From Ignavibacteria bacterium (lineage in GTDB: Bacteria > Bacteroidota > Ignavibacteria > UBA10030): DNA of 64,000 bases. Shown here piece by piece: positions 59,559 to 64,000 of the stretch. Made by a program: the position numbers and the translations under genes. Location: positions 106,689-170,688 of the forward strand of contig VGVZ01000005.1 in NCBI GenBank assembly GCA_016873805.1, given 5' to 3'. Numbering within the stretch: the stretch's first letter is position 1; each line of letters starts with the position of its first letter. A model generated the notes under the pieces. It was not told the DNA's origin. It searched no databases and saw only the letters and a program-made list of their open reading frames with translations.

Positions 59559-61089
59559 GGATCTTCCCCCAAATGGAATCCTTGTTTTCAATGTCGACAC
59601 GATAGAAATAGACGCCGTTGGCGACGCGGCGATTGAAATCATCCTTTCCATTCCACAACTCATCGTGCTCGAGATCTCCCGAACGGACTGCGTTCTCGAT
59701 TATCGTCCTCACAGGGATCATAGCAAAATCAAACACCCGGATGGTCACGGGCGCAGTCTTCCCGGAGGTGGAATAGTGAATCCGTACCACTTCGTCATCC
59801 GGCGAAAACGGTGTCGGGTATGCATATGTCCGTCCGCTCGATCCGACGGGTTCGTACGTTCGAAAGATCTTCCACAGAGATCCAAACGGTGTGGACGGAT
59901 GATCCACCGTATAAGCGATTCCTTCGGTGCCCGACATCCAGAGGGTGTCACCCTTCGTCGCTACTGCATATGTTGTCCGATATGCGAACCGCTGTCTGGT
60001 GTTCAGGTCAACAATCGATCCGCTCCTGATCCAGGTCTTTCCGATATCCGCCGATCGAAAGAGTCCGTTGTTGGTCGCGACATACACGATCGAATCCCTG
60101 AAGGCGATGTTGTGCGCGCGCTCCCCCAGGAGAGTGGTGCTCCACGTTTCACCCCCGTCGCTGGTGAAGCTGACACCCTGACGTTCGTTCGCATCTCGAG
60201 TATTGACCGTGGCTGCCCAGAGGATGCGCTTGCCCGACAACACCTGCTCGTTGATCGCCACAACCCAATTTCCGGAGATCGGCTTCAGCTGGTTTTGAGC
60301 GGTGAATTTTCTCCAGCTGATACCTCCATCTGTGGATTTGTTGATTCCGCCGGACGTTCCTACCCATATCGTGGAATCGCTCGACGCATACACCGAGAAT
60401 GCGATGTGATTCAGATTCTCCTGTAATCCCAGTCTGCCGCTTGACGGCGAGAGATCGAAATTCAGGGTATCCGTCGGCGCGATTCGATCAATTGGCCCAT
60501 CAGGAGGAAGAATCACTCTATGCCATGTCCTCCCGTGATCCGTGGATTTGCGAAACATCCCTCCAAACGAAGTGATCCAAACCGTATTGCGCGTGAGGGC
60601 GATGTCGAACGTAATATTCTGCTCCGGGACCGTGACTGCCAGGGCCCGAATCTTGTTGATTCCGTACGTCAGCGTATCGACCGTTCCGCTATCCATGGGC
60701 TGCTTCACATAGCTCCACGCATTTCCACGGTCCGTCGAGACGTGAAGACCTCCGCCGATCTGGATTGTCGATCCATCGCGCCGTTCGGAGTATCCTATCG
60801 CGACCCAAACGGTATCCCCGCGCGTCGCGATTGCGGAAATGCCCTTGTAGTCAAACGGTGGCACCGCCGCAAAGTGTGTCCAGGTCTGGCCGCTGTTCGT
60901 GGTTCGGGACAATCCTCTGGCAGTGCCAAACCAGAGCATCCCGCGATCATGCACCGCTACACTCGCGGAATTGCTGAGCGGGAGTCCGGCATCACTTGCC
61001 GGGGATCCAAGCTCAAATGTATTGATGATCTGTCCGTTCAGGGTGAAGGAGATCACATGGACGAGGATCAAGATCGATACTTGTTTCAC
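59545..61089 (-). CDS. Exported BNR/sialidase-like beta-propeller protein with C-terminal FlgD-Ig-like domain
   Basis: Repeated SxDxGxTW motifs (TTNSGQTWTHF, STDHGRTWHRV, STDGGISWRKF, TSDGGETWSTT, SADIGKTWIRS); C-terminal RNDFNRRVANGVYFYRVDI-type module. Confidence 0.82.
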   Translation of the reverse strand: MKQVSILILVHVISFTLNGQIINTFELGSPASDAGLPLSNSASVAVHDRGMLWFGTARGLSRTTNSGQTWTHFAAVPPFDYKGISAIATRGDTVWVAIGYSERRDGSTIQIGGGLHVSTDRGNAWSYVKQPMDSGTVDTLTYGINKIRALAVTVPEQNITFDIALTRNTVWITSFGGMFRKSTDHGRTWHRVILPPDGPIDRIAPTDTLNFDLSPSSGRLGLQENLNHIAFSVYASSDSTIWVGTSGGINKSTDGGISWRKFTAQNQLKPISGNWVVAINEQVLSGKRILWAATVNTRDANERQGVSFTSDGGETWSTTLLGERAHNIAFRDSIVYVATNNGLFRSADIGKTWIRSGSIVDLNTRQRFAYRTTYAVATKGDTLWMSGTEGIAYTVDHPSTPFGSLWKIFRTYEPVGSSGRTYAYPTPFSPDDEVVRIHYSTSGKTAPVTIRVFDFAMIPVRTIIENAVRSGDLEHDELWNGKDDFNRRVANGVYFYRVDIENKDSIWGKIHVVQ

Positions 61090-61958
61090 GGGCGCACGGA
61101 AATGTGATGGGTGATTGTGTTGCTTGCCGCATCAGACCGATCGATCGCCTGAAACACGAATCGGTATAGACCAGCGGTTGTTGTCGGCGGGAGAACAACC
61201 GTGAGACTGTAGATGCCGTCCCCCTTTGTCTTGTCGCCGCTTCGGATGTCGGGCTGCGAAATGATCGCTTCGCTTCCGTCATCGTACATGGCAAACGGAT
61301 TACCGCTCGAGGTGGACCCGTCGGGTCTGAATGAGTTGAATGATACTCTCTTGATATCTGCCAATCCATCCGGATCGGTGGCCCGTACCTGGAGCAGCAG
61401 AAACTGATTCTGGGTCCCCAACCGGAGCGTGTCGGGAGCGATCAGGTCGGAAAGTTGTGGAGGTTGATTGAGGCGGACGAGAGAGAGTGGGATGCGGTGA
61501 GCTGGGCTGGTCAGACCGTATTGGGAAGTCGCCCATACGTCGGCCTGAAATGTTCCCACCACAGATCGTACGATTTGGAATTCGATCCGTCCTGCAAAGA
61601 CGGCGTCCCCCTTCACGTGGTCGGGGGAGACCCCGTCGTCCCGCAATTTCCCGGCACTATGCAGACTTGTCCGATCCTGGTTCCAGAGCTCATACTCCAC
61701 GCTCTGCTCCGCAGATCCTATGTCTGATCTCCGGAGTGCGGCGCGGGCTGTCACCGTAAGCTTCAGTGTGTCGGTTCCCTTTCTCTCCGATCCGACCATC
61801 ACGGTGTCCGTGTTGATGATTCCCGGCTGCAGGATTGCGTATTCGAGGCGTCCGACGCTGAGGCTAGAATCCAGAATCGACTCCGACTTCTTCTCGCACG
61901 ACGCAAGAACCAGCAGAAGAAGGGGGATCAAGTGACGAGCGTATGCCTGGAATCGCAA
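61086..61958 (-). CDS. Lipoprotein with Ig-like/choice-of-anchor-type domains, unknown function
   Basis: LLLLVLASCEKK lipobox; DDGVSPDHVKGDAVFAGRIEF and YDDGSEAIISQPDIRSGDKTKGDGIYSLTVVLP repeats; 4-nt overlap with the downstream gene. Confidence 0.65.
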   Translation of the reverse strand: MRFQAYARHLIPLLLLVLASCEKKSESILDSSLSVGRLEYAILQPGIINTDTVMVGSERKGTDTLKLTVTARAALRRSDIGSAEQSVEYELWNQDRTSLHSAGKLRDDGVSPDHVKGDAVFAGRIEFQIVRSVVGTFQADVWATSQYGLTSPAHRIPLSLVRLNQPPQLSDLIAPDTLRLGTQNQFLLLQVRATDPDGLADIKRVSFNSFRPDGSTSSGNPFAMYDDGSEAIISQPDIRSGDKTKGDGIYSLTVVLPPTTTAGLYRFVFQAIDRSDAASNTITHHISVRP

Positions 61959-62166
61959 GACATTCTCCCATGATGGATGAAAAAGGACAGTTATGAATGT
62001 ACTGAGCTACGACGAGGAAGATTCAGGATGGTAACAAGTGGGGTCGGAGGGGAAACCTCTCTGTGAAGTCAGATCGCCATGTTCACTTACTGCGACTGAT
62101 GCAATAGTAGGGAAAAATTGACTTCCTGTCAAGTCTCAAACGATGCGGAGTAGCATCCGAGACTTT

Positions 62167-62313
62167 TAGCAGGTTGTTGAAAAAGTGTTTTTCTGTCATT
62201 CTGAAGGAGCGAAGCGACTGAAGAATCTCGCTTTATGAGTCAGATTCTTCATCCCGCTAATAAACAGCGGGATTCAGAATGACATTGGACCTCGTTTTTC
62301 AACAGCCTGTTAG
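62167..62313. repeat. Dispersed multi-hairpin element, copy 2 (147 bp)
   Basis: TAGCAGGTTGTTGAAAAAG…TGTCATTCTGAA…TGAAGAATCT…AGATTCTTCA…CCCGCT…AGCGGG…TTCAGAATGACA…TTTTTCAACAGCCTGTTAG. Confidence 0.92.
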
Positions 62314-63338
62314 TAGAAGACGGTGAATGGAACAAAGGAGAAACAGATGACAAACAGAAAGAGACACCCCCATCCAATCCACATGCGTCGTTCATCGAGG
62401 GGAGTCTCGTCCGGCACAGGTGGATGATACAGCTTAACCAAAAAGTACGATATCAGCGCCCAGAGAAACCAGCCGCTCCAGCTGTATTCAACAAACGGGA
62501 GAATATGACCCGGAACATCCCCGGAGACAAATCCTACGGCCAGCTGGAGCAGGATATCGGCTACCGAGGGGAGACCAAGGAAGAGGAGGAGAATGAATGC
62601 GGCGCGTGCGATCTTTCTGTGCTGATCACCAAACATTGTGTAGACGAGATGGCCTCCGTCGAATTGGCCGATCGGGAAGAGGTTCATCGCGGTCACAAAG
62701 AGTCCAAACCAGCCCACGCACAGGGCAGGATAGTGATAGATCTCAGACATCGGTGGGACGAACTGAGTCGATGGATCGGTGAAGAGATACACGAGGAATT
62801 TGAATGCGAGAGTCTGACCGAATTCAAGTCCGAGACCCTGGCTTCCGGGGATTGCGTTCAATTGGAAATCGTAATCCGGATGCATTTGGAGAATGAACTC
62901 CGGCCCCGGGAGCGTCAGAAGCCCGTAGACCAGAACAATGACGGTCGCCACAAAACCGGCGATCGGACCACCGACACCGATGTCGAACATCGCTTTCCTG
63001 CTCGGGACGACCGAACGGGTGCGGATGACGGCTCCCAACGTACCGAAGTTGAGAAAACCGGGAACGGGTGGGAATGGGATGAAGAAGGGGAGTGTTGCTT
63101 TGACACGATGATAGCGCGCGGCAAAGTAGTGGCCGAACTCGTGTGCACCAAGGACAAAAAGAATCGCAATCGAATACTCGAGCCCGTGGTGGAAGTACCT
63201 CAGTTCGAACGCGTCGAGATTCTTCCATTGAACACCTGCGACGGTTGCGGTGAAGAACGTGAGGAGGAAAAGGCCGAGATTGATCAGGAGACGGGGATCA
63301 AACGATGCAGAGGGGGAGGCAGATGATTCCTGGTCCAT
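62310..63338 (-). CDS. Site-2 protease family (M50) membrane metalloprotease
   Basis: VLGAHEFGHYFAARYHRVKATLPFFIPFPP (HExGH), NLFPIGQFDGGHLVYTMFG. Confidence 0.92.
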   Translation of the reverse strand: MDQESSASPSASFDPRLLINLGLFLLTFFTATVAGVQWKNLDAFELRYFHHGLEYSIAILFVLGAHEFGHYFAARYHRVKATLPFFIPFPPVPGFLNFGTLGAVIRTRSVVPSRKAMFDIGVGGPIAGFVATVIVLVYGLLTLPGPEFILQMHPDYDFQLNAIPGSQGLGLEFGQTLAFKFLVYLFTDPSTQFVPPMSEIYHYPALCVGWFGLFVTAMNLFPIGQFDGGHLVYTMFGDQHRKIARAAFILLLFLGLPSVADILLQLAVGFVSGDVPGHILPFVEYSWSGWFLWALISYFLVKLYHPPVPDETPLDERRMWIGWGCLFLFVICFSFVPFTVFY

Positions 63339-63412
63339 TCCGATTGTCCGTGTGAGCCGATATGCTTACGTGAAGATACGGAAGATTGCCTTCCGATACA
63401 TAGAAAAATGCG

Positions 63413-63441
63413 GCAGCAGGGAAGCTCGAACCTGCTGCCGC
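63413..63441 (-). terminator. Hairpin between the repeat-protein gene and the M50 protease gene
   Basis: GGCAGCAGG-GAAGCTCGAA-CCTGCTGCC 9-bp stem; weak T-tract, so tentative. Confidence 0.4.
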
Positions 63442-63479
63442 CAATATGAACTTGCGAATATTTCGATCTCGCGATGCCG

Positions 63480-63998
63480 CTAGATCGCAGTCGGCCGGGG
63501 AATATCGCTCGGAGCAAGTGGCCCACTGCTGCGCGCGGAAAGAACCTGAGCACGGGTCGGACGTGGGATGTCCGACGGTGCGAGCGGACCGCTGCTGCGA
63601 GTGCTAAGTTCTTGCCCGCGTGTTGGCCGAGGAATATCGGAAGGAGCAATGGGTCCACTGCTGCGTGCCGTGAGGTTTTGGACGCGCGTTGGACGAGGAA
63701 TATCTGAAGGGGCGAGCGGACCACTGCTACGAGAATCGACCAGCGTCGGTCGTGGGATGTCCGACGGTGCGAGCGGACCGCTGCTGCGAGTGCTAAGCTC
63801 TTGCCCGCGTGTTGGCCGAGGAATATCGGAAGGGGCGAGCGGACCACTGCTACGAGAATCGACCAGCCACGGTCGTGGGATGTCCGACGGAGCAATCGGT
63901 CCTCCGCTCCGCGGAGTGCTGAGAATGATGCGAGTATCCAAAGACGCATCCGTCGCCTGAGCATCCTGGACCGAAACAGAGATTCCCCAATTGGTCAC
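63480..63998 (-). CDS. Tandem-repeat protein (C-terminal array of seven RSSGP[LI]APSDIPRPT modules), probably truncated by the window edge
   Basis: In-frame 19/22-aa repeats; the frame is open to the window boundary, so the GTG at 63998 need not be the true start. Confidence 0.7.
   Translation of the reverse strand: MTNWGISVSVQDAQATDASLDTRIILSTPRSGGPIAPSDIPRPWLVDSRSSGPLAPSDIPRPTRGQELSTRSSGPLAPSDIPRPTLVDSRSSGPLAPSDIPRPTRVQNLTARSSGPIAPSDIPRPTRGQELSTRSSGPLAPSDIPRPTRAQVLSARSSGPLAPSDIPRPTAI
63486..63912. repeat. In-frame DNA tandem repeat encoding RSSGPLAPSDIPRPT modules
   Basis: Seven copies; near-identical blocks recur at 189-bp (63562 and 63751) and 123-bp (63706 and 63829) offsets. Confidence 0.9.
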
Positions 63999-64000
63999 CC

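Noticed and set aside
63486-63912. Possible CRISPR or intergenic tandem repeat at the right edge
   Set aside because: Repeats keep the reading frame and differ mainly at synonymous sites, so a coding repeat is the better explanation.
63568-63960. Plus-strand 130-aa ORF with repeats (MSDGASGPLLRVLSSCPRVGRGIS…)
   Set aside because: Reverse-strand shadow of the repeat array. The minus-strand frame has a more constant peptide, spans more copies, and reaches a stop just after the last module.

Overview
The window is a gene-dense (~54% GC by eye) bacterial chromosome segment. Gene content (TonB-dependent receptor with carboxypeptidase-like N-terminus, PorV/PorQ-like outer-membrane proteins, BshC, TTGACA/TATATTTG promoters) suggests the Bacteroidota/Ignavibacteriota/Chlorobi (FCB) group; this placement is inference only. 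Most of the window is housekeeping: rpsO-pnp-aroA, a nucleoside salvage cluster (PNP, NupC, TK, CDD), rpe, Lrp-glnA, apt, tryptophanase, HU, GH57, lipid A/LPS genes, an RsbU/STAS/RsbW/RsbU partner-switching cassette, leuS, nadK, an msbA-GT9-GT9-ligase operon, a large glycosyltransferase block and a set of outer-membrane proteins. Two tRNAs are visible: Arg-CCG and Ala-GGC. The most unusual signals are: (1) a tandem array of two 131-bp units directly after tRNA-Ala(GGC). These units carry tRNA-Ala 3' sequence, with the 5' half and anticodon arm replaced and a hairpin-bearing insert in the T-loop. (2) A C-terminal array of seven 19/22-aa 'RSSGPLAPSDIPRPT' modules at the right edge, encoded with two alternating synonymous codon spellings. 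(3) A dispersed ~147-bp multi-hairpin element with terminal inverted repeats (two copies). Each copy overlaps the stop codon of a neighbouring gene, and one has a 39-bp palindromic insertion. (4) A pair of GGGTCAGACA...TGTCTGACCC elements flanking a hairpin cluster between convergent genes. No CRISPR array, phage or transposase gene was found. All product calls come from reading the protein sequences; no searches were run.
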